Below, one piece after another: positions 1-11,819 of a DNA stretch of 64,000 nucleotides. Origin of the DNA: Rhodopseudomonas palustris (GTDB lineage Bacteria; Pseudomonadota; Alphaproteobacteria; Rhizobiales; Xanthobacteraceae); contig NZ_CP019966.1 of the NCBI RefSeq assembly GCF_003031265.1, positions 744,001 through 808,000 of the forward strand. The letters are read 5' to 3'. The position numbers and the translations under genes are program-made. Under the pieces are notes generated by a model. The model had not been told where the DNA came from. It saw only the letters and a list, made by a program, of their open reading frames with translations, and searched no databases. Numbering within the stretch: position 1 is the stretch's first letter; every line of letters starts with the position of its first letter.

Positions 1-75
1 GCGGTCGGCGAGGTCGGCGCGCTTCGCCGCTACGGCAGCGGGCAGAAGCCGCAATTCGATATGACGAGAGTCTGA
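1..75 (+). CDS. C-terminal end of a CDS, probably boxC (benzoyl-CoA-dihydrodiol lyase)
   Basis: Frame 1 is open from the window edge to a TGA at 73-75 and encodes the last 24 residues of a protein ending in FDMTRV. The body lies outside the window, so the identity rests on position: boxC commonly sits just upstream of boxB, and the next gene is a clear boxB. BoxC opens the epoxybenzoyl-CoA ring by hydrolysis during aerobic benzoate breakdown. The assignment is inference from context; only the reading frame and stop are seen. Confidence 0.45.
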   Translation, partial: AVGEVGALRRYGSGQKPQFDMTRV

Positions 76-129
76 CACGAGCGATCAGCTCGATGTGGCG
101 CGCTCTCGCTGAAACGAGACATCTGCTTC

Positions 130-210
130 GTCATTGCGAGCGAAGCGAAGCAATCCAGGACCGCGCGCGAGGCAGCTGGATTGCTTCGTCGTTCCGTTCC
201 TCGCAATGAC
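130..210. repeat. Palindromic intergenic repeat, family A (copy 1)
   Basis: The stretch begins GTCATTGCGAGCGAAGCG and ends in a near-complementary arm finishing CTCGCAATGAC, with AATCCAG and CTGGATT as inner arms. It would fold into one long hairpin. A second full copy lies at 40838-40918 and a degenerate half at 15371-15401. It sits between the probable boxC and boxB, so it may form a structure in a boxCB transcript. I recall similar repeats from Rhodopseudomonas and Bradyrhizobium genomes. Confidence 0.8.
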
Positions 211-245
211 GGTGATTGATACCGCGATCAACCCGGGAGCCGCCC

Positions 246-1697
246 ATGAACATGAACATCATGCACGTCGACTACTCGACCAAGATCCCCAACAACGTCG
301 ATCTCGGCTCCGATCGCCAGGTGCTGAAGGCGCTCGAGGGATGGCATCCCGGCTACATCGACTGGTGGAACGACATGGGGCCGGAGGGCTTCCAGGAGTC
401 GCTGGTGTACTTGCGCACGGCGTATTCGGTCGACCCGCGCGGCTGGGCGAAGTTCGACTACGTCAAGATGCCCGATTATCGTTGGGGCATTCTGCTGGCG
501 CCGAAGGAAGAAGGCCGCGTGGTGCCGTTCGGCCAGCATTACGGCGAGCCGGCTTGGCAGGAAGTGCCGGGCGAGCACCGCGCGATGCTGCGGCGGCTGA
601 TCGTGATCCAGGGTGATACCGAGCCGGCGTCGGTCGAGCAGCAGCGCCATCTCGGCAAGACCGCGCCGTCGCTCTACGACATGCGCAACCTGTTCCAGGT
701 CAACGTCGAAGAGGGTCGCCATCTGTGGGCGATGGTGTACCTGCTGCAGAAATACTTCGGACGCGACGGCCGCGAGGAGGCTGACGGTCTGCTGCGCCGC
801 CGCTCCGGCTCGGACGATGCGCCGCGGATGCTGGGGGCGTTCAACGAGGCGACGCCGGACTGGCTGTCGTTCTTCATGTTCACCTATTTCACCGACCGCG
901 ACGGCAAGATGCAGCTACACAGCCTGGCGCAGTCGGGCTTCGATCCGCTGTCCCGCACTTGCCGCTTCATGTTGACCGAAGAAGCGCACCACATGTTCGT
1001 CGGCGAGACCGGCATCAGCCGGGTGGTGCAGCGGACCTGCGAGGCGATGCGCGCCGCGGGCATCACCGATCCGACCGACATCGACAAGGTCCGCGCGCTC
1101 GGCGTGATCGATTTGCCGACGGTGCAAAAGAAGCTCAATCTGCACTACTCGCTGTCGCTCGATCTGTTCGGCTCGGAAGTCTCGACCAACGCCGCCAACG
1201 CCTTCAATGCCGGCATCAAGGGGCGCTTCCACGAGACTCAGATCCAGGACGACCACAAGCTCGAGCACGACACCTATCCGGTGCTGAAGCTGGTGGACGG
1301 CGAGATCAAGCGTGTCGACGAGCCGGCGCTGACCGCGCTGAACATGCGGCTGCGTGACGATTACTCGCAGGATTGCGTCAAGGGTCTGCTGCGCTGGAAC
1401 AAGGTGATCACCACCGCCGGCTACGACTTCCAGCTCAAGCTGCCGCACGTCGCGTTCCACCGCCAGATCGGCGAGTTCAAGGACGTCGAAGCGACGCCCG
1501 ACGGCGTGCTGATCGATCCGGCGACCTGGGCCAAGCGGCGCAACGAATGGCTGCCGTCGGGGGATGATGGCGAATTCATCGCCTCGCTGATGGTGCCGGT
1601 GTCGGAGGCCGGGCAGTACGCGTCGTGGATCTCGCCGCCGAAGGTCGGCATCGACAATCGCCCGGGTGATTTCGAGTACGTCAAGATCGAGACCTGA
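246..1697 (+). CDS. boxB: Benzoyl-CoA 2,3-epoxidase, oxygenase component BoxB
   Basis: BoxB is the soluble diiron oxygenase that turns benzoyl-CoA into its 2,3-epoxide with O2 and electrons from a reductase (classically BoxA). The 483-residue product matches the usual length of about 475 and is recognisable along its whole length. Diiron-type motifs are EEGRH near residues 155-159 and EEAHH near 244-248. I chose the ATG at 246 because a GGGAG ribosome site lies just upstream and the protein then starts MNMNIMHVDYSTKIPNN, typical of the family. An in-frame ATG at 216 would add unconserved residues read from the end of the repeat. A strong terminator follows. No boxA lies between boxB and the next gene. 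Confidence 0.95.
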   Translation: MNMNIMHVDYSTKIPNNVDLGSDRQVLKALEGWHPGYIDWWNDMGPEGFQESLVYLRTAYSVDPRGWAKFDYVKMPDYRWGILLAPKEEGRVVPFGQHYGEPAWQEVPGEHRAMLRRLIVIQGDTEPASVEQQRHLGKTAPSLYDMRNLFQVNVEEGRHLWAMVYLLQKYFGRDGREEADGLLRRRSGSDDAPRMLGAFNEATPDWLSFFMFTYFTDRDGKMQLHSLAQSGFDPLSRTCRFMLTEEAHHMFVGETGISRVVQRTCEAMRAAGITDPTDIDKVRALGVIDLPTVQKKLNLHYSLSLDLFGSEVSTNAANAFNAGIKGRFHETQIQDDHKLEHDTYPVLKLVDGEIKRVDEPALTALNMRLRDDYSQDCVKGLLRWNKVITTAGYDFQLKLPHVAFHRQIGEFKDVEATPDGVLIDPATWAKRRNEWLPSGDDGEFIASLMVPVSEAGQYASWISPPKVGIDNRPGDFEYVKIET

Positions 1698-1741
1698 GGC
1701 GCGCGGGAAGCTGTAGCGCTCTCATTCTTAGACCTATGTCT

Positions 1742-1775
1742 AAGGCCGCCCGACGAAAGCCGGGCGGCCTTTTGC
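1742..1775 (+). terminator. Intrinsic terminator after boxB
   Basis: AAGGCCGCCCG (1742-1752) and CGGGCGGCCTT (1761-1771) are exact complements around an 8-base loop, followed by a short T run. This GC-rich hairpin ends the boxB transcript and separates it from the next gene. Confidence 0.85.
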
Positions 1776-2022
1776 ATGCCGGTCATGCATGCGGAACGTC
1801 GGGTGAAGACTCGCTTGCTGCCCGTCAGCGCCGGTCAATAGCGCACAAATCGGCCTAATCCCTCGATCGCCACCGAGTGGACTGCGTCCGCCGGCAATGG
1901 TGCGGCGCCGGACCGGACATGACCGAAGTCAAATCAATTTGGCGCTCGTTGGCTATTTTGGGCCGCTTTCCCCTCACCTCTCGATGCCGCTCGCCGGCCT
2001 CGGACCAATCTGTGCTGTCACC

Positions 2023-5007
2023 ATGTATCGTATTGTTCGACGCGAGCAGTTCTCGGACGCGACCTTCCTGTGGGACGTCGAGGCACCGGATATCGCGGCT
2101 TCTGCCGAGCCCGGCCATTTCGTCATGCTTCGTCTCTACGACGGTGCCGAGCGCATTCCGCTCACCGTCGCCGATTTCGATCGCGACAAGGGGCTGGTGA
2201 CGGTCGTCGTCCAGGCGCTCGGCAAGACCACGCGCGAGATGCGCGACAAGTTCAAGGAAGGCGAAGCATTCGAAGACTTCGTCGGTCCGCTCGGTCTGCC
2301 GCAACACATCGACAAGGTCGACCACGTGGTGTTTGTCGGCGGCGGTCTTGGCGTCGCGCCGATCTTCCCGCAGCTTCGGGCCTTCAAACAATCCGGCGCA
2401 CGGACCACCGCGATCATGGGCTTCCGCACCAAGGACCTGGTGTTCTGGGAGGACAAGTTCCGCGAATTCGCCGACGAACTGATCATCTGCACCGATGACG
2501 GCAGCTACGGCGAGCCCGGCCTCGTCACCGCGGCGCTGGAGCGCGTCATCACCCAGCAGAAGCCCGACAAGGTGGTGGCGATCGGCCCGATGCCGATGAT
2601 GCACGCCTGCGTGGAGACCACCCGCCCGCACGGCGTCAAGACCATGGTGTCGCTCAACACCATCATGGTCGACGGCACCGGCATGTGCGGTTCATGCCGG
2701 GTCACGGTCGGCAATGAAGTTAAGTTCGCCTGCGTCGATGGGCCGGATTTCGATGGCCACAAGGTCGACTTCCACGAGCTGCACGCCCGCCAGAAGCGGT
2801 TCAAGACCGAGGAAGACAAGGCGAACGAACACTTCGCCCATGTCTGCAATCTCGAAAAGCAACTGATCGTCGAGGGCAAGCGCAACTACAAGAAGCTGGC
2901 GACGCTGCCGCCGCATCAAACCCCGATGCCCGAGCGCAACGCCCACGAGCGCGCCACCAACTTCAAAGAAGTCAATCTCGGCTATTCGGTCGAGGAAGCG
3001 CTGCAGGAAGCCGAGCGCTGCATCCAGTGTATCACGCCGACCTGCGTGGCCGGCTGCCCGGTCGGTATCGACATTCCGGTGTTCATCCGCAACATCCTGT
3101 TCCGGGACTTCGATGCGGCGCTGGAGACGATCTATCAGTCGAGCATCTTCCCCTCGATCTGCGGCCGCGTCTGCCCGCAAGAGACGCAGTGCGAAGCGCA
3201 GTGCATCATCCGCAAGTACAAGAAGCATGAGCCGGTCGCGATCGGTCGTCTCGAGCGCTTCATCGGTGACAACGCACGGGTGCCGAAGAGCAAGCCGATC
3301 GATCTGTCCAAGACGATCGGCAAGGTCGCGATCGTCGGCTCCGGCCCGGCGGGCCTTGCCGCCGCAGCCGATCTCACCCGCTACAATGTCGAGACCACCG
3401 TGTACGAGGCGCTGCACGTGCTCGGCGGCGTGCTGCAATATGGCATTCCGTCATTCCGGCTGCCGCGCGACATCATCGATCGCGAAATCCAGCGGCTGAA
3501 GGATATCGGCGTCAAGTTCGAGACCAACAAGGTCGTCGGCAAGACGTTCACTATCGAACAGTTGATGCGCGACCGCGGCTTCGATGCGGTGTTCGTCGCG
3601 GCCGGCGCCGGTGCGCCGACCTTCCTGGGCATTCCCGGCGAGTTCGCCGGTCGGGTCTATTCGGCCAACGAATTCCTCACCCGTATCAATCTGATGGGCG
3701 GCGACCGCTTCCCATATCTCGATACGCCTGTCAGCGTCGGCAACAGCGTCATCGTGATCGGCGCCGGCAACACCGCGATGGATTGCCTGCGCGTCGCCCG
3801 CCGTGTCGGCGCCGAGACGGTTCGCTGCGTCTATCGCCGGTCGGAAGCCGAGGCGCCGGCCCGCATCGAAGAAATCCGCCACGCCAAGGAGGAAGGCGTC
3901 GACTTCTTCTTCCTGCATTCGCCCGTGGAGATTCTCGTCACCGAGAGCGGCGACGTCCGTGCGGTGCGGCTGCAGAAGATGGAGCTCGGCGAGGCAGACG
4001 AGCGCGGTCGACGCAAGCCGGTGCCGCTCGACGAGTTCATCGAGCTCGAATGCGACACGGTGATCTACGCGCTCGGCACCAAGCCGAATCCGATCATCGG
4101 CCAGGCAACGCCCGGCCTCGCGCTCAACAAGTGGGGCAACATCGCAGCCGACGACGACACACAGTCGACCAACATGCCGGGCGTGTTCGCGGGCGGCGAC
4201 ATCGTCACGGGTGGCGCCACTGTGATCCTGGCGATGAGCGCGGGCCGCCGCGCCGCCAAGTCGATCGCCGCCTGGCTGCGTCTGAACAAGACCAAATGGC
4301 CCATCACCGCGCAGGATGCCGACGATTTCGTCGCCGGCAAGCTGGCATCGCCGATCGAGGAGGATGGCGTGGCGCATTGCCCGAAGTGTCACCAGCCGCT
4401 GGAAGGCTCCGAAGAGTACATCTGCTGTGCCGGCTCCGAGCTGCAATGGCGCTGCGACGACTGCGCCAAGGTCAGCGAAGGCTTCGCGTTCCCTTATGGG
4501 ATGTGCCCGCATTGCGGTGGCAAGCTGCAGCCGATCGATCGCGCCGGCGTCAACGACGAGGCCGGGCTTGCGGCGATCCGCACCGCATTCGAGATCGAAC
4601 TCGGCGGCCGCGCATTCTATGCCCGCGCCGCCAAAGAAACCTCCGATCCGACATTGCAGGAGCTGTTCCTCAGCTTCGCCGCGATGGAAGAGGAGCACAT
4701 GACCACGCTGGCCAATCGCTATCACGTGGCAATTCCGCAGGCGACCGAGGGCTTCCATCTCGGCACCGCGGCGATCATGGCCGGTGTCAAAGGCCGGATC
4801 GGCGATCCGACCACGCTGTTCGAAGCCGCAATCGAATTTGAGCGGCGCGCCGCCTCGTTCTTCAAGACCCGGGTCGGCGAGACGCCGGACGGTTCGGTCG
4901 AGCGGCAGCTCTATCGCGAACTTGCCGCCGAAGAGGACGAGCACGTCTCGGTGCTGCAGACCGAATTCGCGCGCTGGAAAGAAGGCAAGCGCGGGTTGCT
5001 GACGTAA
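2023..5007 (+). CDS. Fusion: NfnA/SudB-type FAD/2Fe-2S subunit, NfnB/SudA-type (GltD-like) subunit, zinc ribbons and rubrerythrin-like diiron domain
   Basis: The 994-residue protein joins parts that are usually separate. Residues 1-280 are a ferredoxin-NADP reductase-like NfnA/SudB subunit, with GGGLGVAP near 106 and a 2Fe-2S site GMCGSC near 220. Residues about 290-770 are a GltD/SudA/NfnB-like subunit with CIQC near 333, a second cysteine cluster, FAD motif GSGPAG near 440 and dinucleotide motif GAGNTAMD near 580. Zinc-ribbon cysteine pairs follow (CPKC 786, CDDC about 811, CPHC 828). Residues 850-994 resemble rubrerythrin, with EEEH and EEDEH motifs. Related Nfn enzymes bifurcate electrons between NADH, NADPH and ferredoxin; SudAB act on sulfide or polysulfide. 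I chose the ATG at 2023 (MYRIVRREQFS) over 1897 because the extra 42 residues are not family-like. A peroxide-reducing or reductant-supply role is inference. Confidence 0.85.
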   Translation: MYRIVRREQFSDATFLWDVEAPDIAASAEPGHFVMLRLYDGAERIPLTVADFDRDKGLVTVVVQALGKTTREMRDKFKEGEAFEDFVGPLGLPQHIDKVDHVVFVGGGLGVAPIFPQLRAFKQSGARTTAIMGFRTKDLVFWEDKFREFADELIICTDDGSYGEPGLVTAALERVITQQKPDKVVAIGPMPMMHACVETTRPHGVKTMVSLNTIMVDGTGMCGSCRVTVGNEVKFACVDGPDFDGHKVDFHELHARQKRFKTEEDKANEHFAHVCNLEKQLIVEGKRNYKKLATLPPHQTPMPERNAHERATNFKEVNLGYSVEEALQEAERCIQCITPTCVAGCPVGIDIPVFIRNILFRDFDAALETIYQSSIFPSICGRVCPQETQCEAQCIIRKYKKHEPVAIGRLERFIGDNARVPKSKPIDLSKTIGKVAIVGSGPAGLAAAADLTRYNVETTVYEALHVLGGVLQYGIPSFRLPRDIIDREIQRLKDIGVKFETNKVVGKTFTIEQLMRDRGFDAVFVAAGAGAPTFLGIPGEFAGRVYSANEFLTRINLMGGDRFPYLDTPVSVGNSVIVIGAGNTAMDCLRVARRVGAETVRCVYRRSEAEAPARIEEIRHAKEEGVDFFFLHSPVEILVTESGDVRAVRLQKMELGEADERGRRKPVPLDEFIELECDTVIYALGTKPNPIIGQATPGLALNKWGNIAADDDTQSTNMPGVFAGGDIVTGGATVILAMSAGRRAAKSIAAWLRLNKTKWPITAQDADDFVAGKLASPIEEDGVAHCPKCHQPLEGSEEYICCAGSELQWRCDDCAKVSEGFAFPYGMCPHCGGKLQPIDRAGVNDEAGLAAIRTAFEIELGGRAFYARAAKETSDPTLQELFLSFAAMEEEHMTTLANRYHVAIPQATEGFHLGTAAIMAGVKGRIGDPTTLFEAAIEFERRAASFFKTRVGETPDGSVERQLYRELAAEEDEHVSVLQTEFARWKEGKRGLLT

Positions 5008-5052
5008 ACAGCGTCCTTGATTTGAAGAGATAGGCTGTATCTAAGCACGGAG

Positions 5053-5163
5053 TCCTCATCCTGAGGAGCTCGGCGACGCCGGGCGTCTCGAAGGATGAGG
5101 AGCCGCATCGCCTGCGGCCCATGGTTCGAGACGGCGCTTCGCGCCTCCTCACCATGAGGCGGT
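5053..5163. repeat. Palindromic intergenic repeat, family C
   Basis: The region carries CCTCATCCTGAGGAG, GTCTCGAAGGATGAGGAG, GGTTCGAGAC and CCTCACCATGAGG, a set of interleaved inverted repeats. It lies between the convergent fusion gene and the YgiQ gene. Similar elements are common in Rhodopseudomonas intergenic DNA from memory. It could act as a bidirectional terminator here. Confidence 0.7.
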
Positions 5164-5213
5164 AGTTGTTGTGAGAGCTCTCGAGGACGCTAGCCTCGAG
5201 AGAGTAACGGCTG

Positions 5214-7247
<2,034 letters not shown>

Positions 7248-7313
7248 CGCCCAGGCATAAGACCGGGGGGCGGCAAGTTCAACGGCAAGGGCCGTGCCGT
7301 CTCGCCGCTGTGA

Positions 7314-7928
7314 TCACTCCGGCAGTGGCGGCAGGTCGCCGGCCGCAAGGTTCCGTGCCTCCTCGCGCGACACCCCGAGGCCGACCAGCACCCATTCCAC
7401 GGTCTCGGCAGCCGCGTCGACCCACGTGCGGTGGCCGTCGAGACTTGTAAAAATGGCTCCCAGGATCGCGCCCGAGATGAAATTAGCAGCCGAAGCGATC
7501 TGCGCGGGACCGAGGCTGTGGCCGCGTTGTGACAGTCCGGTGGCAAGGTCGTCGAGCGGACGTCCGTCCCAGACCACCCGCAGAGTCGTCGAACTCATGC
7601 CGAACCGGCAGACGAACCGGCCGAGCCGTGGCTCTTCGTGGGCCTGACGGATCAGCAGTCGCATCCAGGTCGCGAGCCGCCGCACCGGCTCATGACACTC
7701 CGCCAGCGCCACGGTCAGCCGGGGATTCAATTCGGTGGCCAGATTGGTAACCACCAGGTCGAACAGGCCGGTGAGGTCGCCCAGGTTATTGTAAACTGTG
7801 CCCCGCGCGACACCGGCCGCCTGGGCTAAATCGGTTACGCTGATCTGCGTCAGGCCGCGCTCGGCGAATAACTGCATCGCCGCCAGGTAGATCTGTCGCT
7901 GCGCCGGGCTGGACACGATCTTGGACAC
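7314..7928 (-). CDS. TetR family transcriptional regulator of the adjacent efflux operon
   Basis: The N-terminal helix-turn-helix (IYLAAMQLFAERGLTQISV, then DLAQAAGVARGTVYNNLGD) is typical of TetR; the C-terminal half is a ligand-binding helical domain. The frame is open up to 8045, but that start would leave only 26 bases to the divergent membrane-fusion gene and would place the inverted repeat at 7941-7958 inside the coding region. I therefore prefer the GTG at 7928; a GTG at 7916 is also possible. Neither has a strong ribosome site, so the start is uncertain. It probably represses the divergent HlyD-ABC operon and itself. Confidence 0.8.
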   Translation of the reverse strand: MSKIVSSPAQRQIYLAAMQLFAERGLTQISVTDLAQAAGVARGTVYNNLGDLTGLFDLVVTNLATELNPRLTVALAECHEPVRRLATWMRLLIRQAHEEPRLGRFVCRFGMSSTTLRVVWDGRPLDDLATGLSQRGHSLGPAQIASAANFISGAILGAIFTSLDGHRTWVDAAAETVEWVLVGLGVSREEARNLAAGDLPPLPE

Positions 7929-7940
7929 ACTTGATCTGAT

Positions 7941-7958
7941 TTGAACAATTGTGTTCAA
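7941..7958. promoter_or_regulatory. Likely TetR operator (inverted repeat)
   Basis: TTGAACAATTGTGTTCAA is a 7-base perfect inverted repeat (TTGAACA/TGTTCAA) around ATTG. It lies 12 bases upstream of the preferred regulator start and about 110 bases before the efflux operon, where a shared operator is expected. Binding is inferred. Confidence 0.6.
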
Positions 7959-8071
7959 TACCGCGAACGAGCTTCGCGGGCAATCCGTTTCAAAGCGGAA
8001 TTGGCCTTTAACAAGCGGAGGGATAGCTGAGGCGGGGGCGCTCACTGTTCAGTCCGTGATTCCGGAGCCGT

Positions 8072-9106
8072 ATGATGACGATCTTCCACCCGACCCGCCG
8101 TGGTGTCCGGCTGTTCAGCGCCCTGTGTCTCGGAGCCGGCATTTTGGCCGGCCCGCTTCCCGCTCACGCCGACGACAAGTTCGACAAGCTGATCCAAAAG
8201 CTGATGCCGAAGCGGCTGCCCGCGGGCTTTGCCTCGGCCAACGGCCGGCTCGAATCCGAACAGGTCGAGATCGCCACCAAGCTGGCGGGCCGGATCGCCG
8301 AAGTCCTGGTGAAAGAGGGCGACGAGGTCGAGAAGGGCCAGCTTCTGGTGAAGATGGACGTCTCCGACATTCAGGCCCAGCTGCTTGCTGCCGAAGCGCA
8401 GGAGCGCCGCGCCGTGCAGAGCAAGGCGGTCGCTGAAGCGATGGTGCTGCAGCGGGAAAGCGAACAGAAGCTCGCCGCTCAGCAGCTCGGCCGTGCCGAA
8501 GCGCTGTTCGAAAAAGGCTTCTCCACCGCCGAAATTCGCGACCAGCGCCAGGCCGCGCAGAACGTCGCCGATGCGGCGCTGATCGCCGCGAAGGCGAGCC
8601 TCAGTGACGCCACGGCTGCGATCGATGCGGCCCGCGCCGAAGTGGCGCGGATCAAGACGGTGCTGGACGACATGCAGCTGAAGGCTCCGCGCCGTGGCCG
8701 CATTCAGTACAAGCTGGCGCAGGCCGGTGAAGTGCTTGGTGCCGGCTCCCGCGTGTTGACGCTGGTCGACCTCACCGACGTCTACATGACGGTGTTCGTG
8801 CCGGCGAGCGTCGCCGCCGCGCTGGCCTACGGCTCCGACGCCCGGCTGATCCTCGACGCGATCCCGCAATATGTGGTGCCGGCGAAGGTCACCTTCGTGG
8901 CGAGCGAGGCGCAGTTCACGCCGAAGGCGGTCGAAACCAAAGACGAGCGCGAAAAGCTGATGTTCCGCGTCAAGCTGACGCTGCCTCCGGACCTGCTGCG
9001 CAAATACGAGCGTGAGGTGAAGACCGGCGTGCGAGGGATGGCGTATTTGCGCACGGACAGCGACAAGCAATGGCCGGATAATCTGCAGGTCAAGCTGCCG
9101 CAATGA
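8072..9106 (+). CDS. HlyD/YhiI-type membrane fusion protein of an ABC efflux system
   Basis: The 344-residue protein is the periplasmic adaptor linking an inner-membrane ABC exporter to an outer-membrane channel. It starts with a basic n-region, a hydrophobic stretch ([14 protein letters not shown]) and PAHA as a likely signal-peptidase site. A biotinyl-lipoyl-like half motif ([26 protein letters not shown]) near residues 65-95, a long Ala/Glu-rich coiled-coil hairpin (about 105-195) and a second lipoyl half with a beta-barrel follow. Its stop overlaps the next start (ATGA). E. coli YhiI is about 355 residues with the same gene order. An ATG one codon later (8075) is equally possible. Confidence 0.9.
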   Translation: MMTIFHPTRRGVRLFSALCLGAGILAGPLPAHADDKFDKLIQKLMPKRLPAGFASANGRLESEQVEIATKLAGRIAEVLVKEGDEVEKGQLLVKMDVSDIQAQLLAAEAQERRAVQSKAVAEAMVLQRESEQKLAAQQLGRAEALFEKGFSTAEIRDQRQAAQNVADAALIAAKASLSDATAAIDAARAEVARIKTVLDDMQLKAPRRGRIQYKLAQAGEVLGAGSRVLTLVDLTDVYMTVFVPASVAAALAYGSDARLILDAIPQYVVPAKVTFVASEAQFTPKAVETKDEREKLMFRVKLTLPPDLLRKYEREVKTGVRGMAYLRTDSDKQWPDNLQVKLPQ

Positions 9107-11817
9107 CCGGCTTCGCCGCGCGTCTCACGCATGTCACTCACGCCTACGGCGCGATACATGCTCTGGACGACGTCACGCTGGAATTACCCGCCGGCAAGAT
9201 GGTTGGCCTGATCGGGCCCGACGGCGTCGGCAAATCGACGATGCTGGCGCTGATCGCCGGCGTGCGCCGGATCCAGAGCGGCGACGTGCTGGCGCTGGAC
9301 GGCGATATGCGCGACGCGCGTCATCGCGCCGCCAGTGCGGCGCGGATCGCCTACATGCCGCAGGGCCTCGGCCGCAATCTGTATCCGACGCTGTCGGTGT
9401 TCGAGAACCTGGATTTCTTCGGCCGGCTGTTCGGCCAGGGTACGGCCGAACGCAAGGCGCGTATCGCCGAATTGCTGCGCGCCACCGGCCTGTCGCCGTT
9501 CGGCGATCGGCCTGCCGGCAAACTGTCCGGCGGCATGAAGCAGAAACTGTCGCTGTGCTGCGCGCTGATCCACGATCCGGATCTGCTGATCCTCGACGAG
9601 CCGACAACGGGCGTCGACCCGCTGTCGCGCCGGCAGTTCTGGGAACTGATTGATCGCATCCGCAAGCGGCGGCCGCAGATGAGCGTGCTGGTCGCCACCG
9701 CCTATATGGAAGAGGCCGAGCGGTTCGATTGGCTCGCGGCTCTCAACGACGGCAAGGTGATCGGTGCCGGTGCGCCGGCCGAACTGCGGGCGCAGACTAA
9801 GCAGCCGACACTGGATGCAGCCTTCATCGCGCTGCTGCCGGCCGAGATGCGTGCCAACTATGCCGATGTTGTGCTGCCGCCGTTGCCGAACAGCGGAGAC
9901 GGCTACGCGATCGAAGCCGAGAACCTGACCTGCCGGTTCGGCGACTTCACCGCGGTCGACCACGTCAACTTCCAGATCAAGCGCGGCGAGATCTTCGGAT
10001 TCCTCGGCTCCAACGGCTGCGGCAAGTCGACCACGATGAAGATGCTGACCGGCCTGCTGACGCCGACCGAGGGCGAGGCGCGGCTGTTCGGTGAAGTGCT
10101 CGACGCCTCCGACATGGCGACCCGCAAGCGTGTCGGCTACATGTCGCAGAGCTTCTCGCTGTACTCCGAATTGACGGTGCGGCAGAACCTGCTGCTGCAC
10201 GCGCAATTGTTCGAACTGCCGAGTGCACAAATTCCCGATCGCGTCGCCGAGATGCTGGCGCGGTTCGATCTCGCCGATGTTGCCGACTCCAGGCCCGACA
10301 GCCTGCCACTCGGTCTGCGCCAGCGGCTGCAGCTTGCGGTCGCGGTGATCCATCGCCCTGAGGTGCTGATTCTCGACGAGCCGACTTCAGGCGTCGATCC
10401 GGTGGCGCGTGATTCGTTCTGGCGGATGCTGATCGGGCTGTCGCGCCAGGACGGCGTCACCATCTTCATCTCGACCCACTTCATGAACGAGGCCGAGCGC
10501 TGCGATCGGATTTCGTTGATGCACGCCGGCAAGGTGCTGGCGGTCGGCGCGCCGCACGAGCTGGTCGAGCGCCGCGGCGCTGCCGATCTCGAGCAGACCT
10601 TCATCGCCTATCTGGAAGAGGCGACTGGGGTTCAACATGACGGTGAAGAGGACAGCTTCGCCGCGCCGCGCGAGGCGATCACCAAGCAACACTGGTTCAA
10701 CCCGGCGCGGCTCTGGGCCTACGCCCGCCGCGAGACGATGGAGATCCTGCGCGACCGGCTGCGGCTCGCTTTTGCGATCCTCGGCCCCTTGGTGCTGATG
10801 CTGACCTTCGGGTTCGGTATCTCGTTCGACGTCGAGAACCTCACCTATGCGGTGTACGACCAGGACAACACGCTGGAGAGCCGCGAACTTCTCGAGAGTT
10901 TCTCCGGGTCGCGATACTTCCAGCAGGCGCCGGATATCAAGTCCGCGGCAGACATCGATCGGCGGCTCGCCAGCGGTGAATTGAAGCTGGTGATCGAAGT
11001 GCCCCACGGTTTCGGACGCGACCTGTTGACCAACAAGTCGCCGGAAGTGGCGGTGTGGATCGACGGTGCGATGCCGTTCCGCGCCGAGACCATTCGGTCC
11101 TACGTCACCGGACTGTCGCAGGCCTATCTGGCCGAGCAGTATCGGCGGCATGCGATGGCGTCACCCACCGCGCCGATCAACATCGAGACCCGGTTCCGCT
11201 ACAATCAGGCGTTCAAGAGCGTGTACTCGATCATTCCCGGCGTGATTACGCTGATCCTGATGCTGATCCCGGCGATGCTGACCGCCGTCGGCGTGGTCCG
11301 CGAGAAGGAAGTCGGCTCGATCACAAACTTCCGGTCGACGCCGGTGACCGCGACGGAATTCCTGCTCGGCAAGCAGATCCCCTACGCGCTGCTGTCGTTC
11401 TTCAGCTTCGTGTTGTTGCTGCTCGGAGCGATTGTGATCTTCGGCGTTCCGGTGCGAGGCTCGGTCGTCGCACTGGTCGGAGGAGCGCTGCTCTACGTGT
11501 TCTCCACCACGGCGCTCGGCGTATTGTTCTCGTCGTTCCTGAGCACGCAGATCGCCGCGATCTTCATCGTCGCGATCATCTCGATCATTCCGGCCGTCAA
11601 CTTCTCCGGCCTGCTGGTGCCGGTATCGTCGCTATCGCAGACCGGGCGGTGGTTCGGTGAGGCGTTCCCTGCGGCTTGGTTTCAGGAGGTCAGTATCGGC
11701 GCCTTCACCAAAGGCATGAGCTTCTGGATGCTGGCGCCGAACCTGCTGATCCTGTTCGGTTTTGGCTTGGTTTATTTGATTGGTGCGATCCTTGCGCTGC
11801 GCAAGCAGGAGGCGTGA
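9103..11817 (+). CDS. RbbA-type ABC transporter: two ATPase domains fused to a permease
   Basis: The 904 residues compare with about 911 in E. coli RbbA. ATPase domain 1 has Walker [10 protein letters not shown] near residue 40, signature LSGGMKQ near 143 and [11 protein letters not shown]. ATPase domain 2 has GSNGCGKST near 303, a degenerate signature (LPLGLRQRL) and [11 protein letters not shown]. The ABC2-type membrane part begins near residue 553, carries a large periplasmic loop and ends with a bundle of helices (about 705-900). The weak second signature suggests the two ATP sites are not equivalent. It works with the adaptor before it and the permease after it; the substrate is unknown. 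Confidence 0.92.
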   Translation: MTGFAARLTHVTHAYGAIHALDDVTLELPAGKMVGLIGPDGVGKSTMLALIAGVRRIQSGDVLALDGDMRDARHRAASAARIAYMPQGLGRNLYPTLSVFENLDFFGRLFGQGTAERKARIAELLRATGLSPFGDRPAGKLSGGMKQKLSLCCALIHDPDLLILDEPTTGVDPLSRRQFWELIDRIRKRRPQMSVLVATAYMEEAERFDWLAALNDGKVIGAGAPAELRAQTKQPTLDAAFIALLPAEMRANYADVVLPPLPNSGDGYAIEAENLTCRFGDFTAVDHVNFQIKRGEIFGFLGSNGCGKSTTMKMLTGLLTPTEGEARLFGEVLDASDMATRKRVGYMSQSFSLYSELTVRQNLLLHAQLFELPSAQIPDRVAEMLARFDLADVADSRPDSLPLGLRQRLQLAVAVIHRPEVLILDEPTSGVDPVARDSFWRMLIGLSRQDGVTIFISTHFMNEAERCDRISLMHAGKVLAVGAPHELVERRGAADLEQTFIAYLEEATGVQHDGEEDSFAAPREAITKQHWFNPARLWAYARRETMEILRDRLRLAFAILGPLVLMLTFGFGISFDVENLTYAVYDQDNTLESRELLESFSGSRYFQQAPDIKSAADIDRRLASGELKLVIEVPHGFGRDLLTNKSPEVAVWIDGAMPFRAETIRSYVTGLSQAYLAEQYRRHAMASPTAPINIETRFRYNQAFKSVYSIIPGVITLILMLIPAMLTAVGVVREKEVGSITNFRSTPVTATEFLLGKQIPYALLSFFSFVLLLLGAIVIFGVPVRGSVVALVGGALLYVFSTTALGVLFSSFLSTQIAAIFIVAIISIIPAVNFSGLLVPVSSLSQTGRWFGEAFPAAWFQEVSIGAFTKGMSFWMLAPNLLILFGFGLVYLIGAILALRKQEA

Positions 11818-11819
11818 CG

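Noticed and set aside
2023..3000. BoxA reductase as the gene after boxB
   Set aside because: BoxA is smaller and has a different layout of a ferredoxin-type part and an FNR part; the domain order here is SudB/NfnA-like followed by SudA/NfnB, so I do not call it boxA.
3451..4944. 497-codon antisense open frame inside the fusion gene
   Set aside because: Arg/His/Asp/Ala-rich composition typical of antisense frames in high-GC DNA, no ribosome site and no recognisable family; the sense frame is strongly supported.
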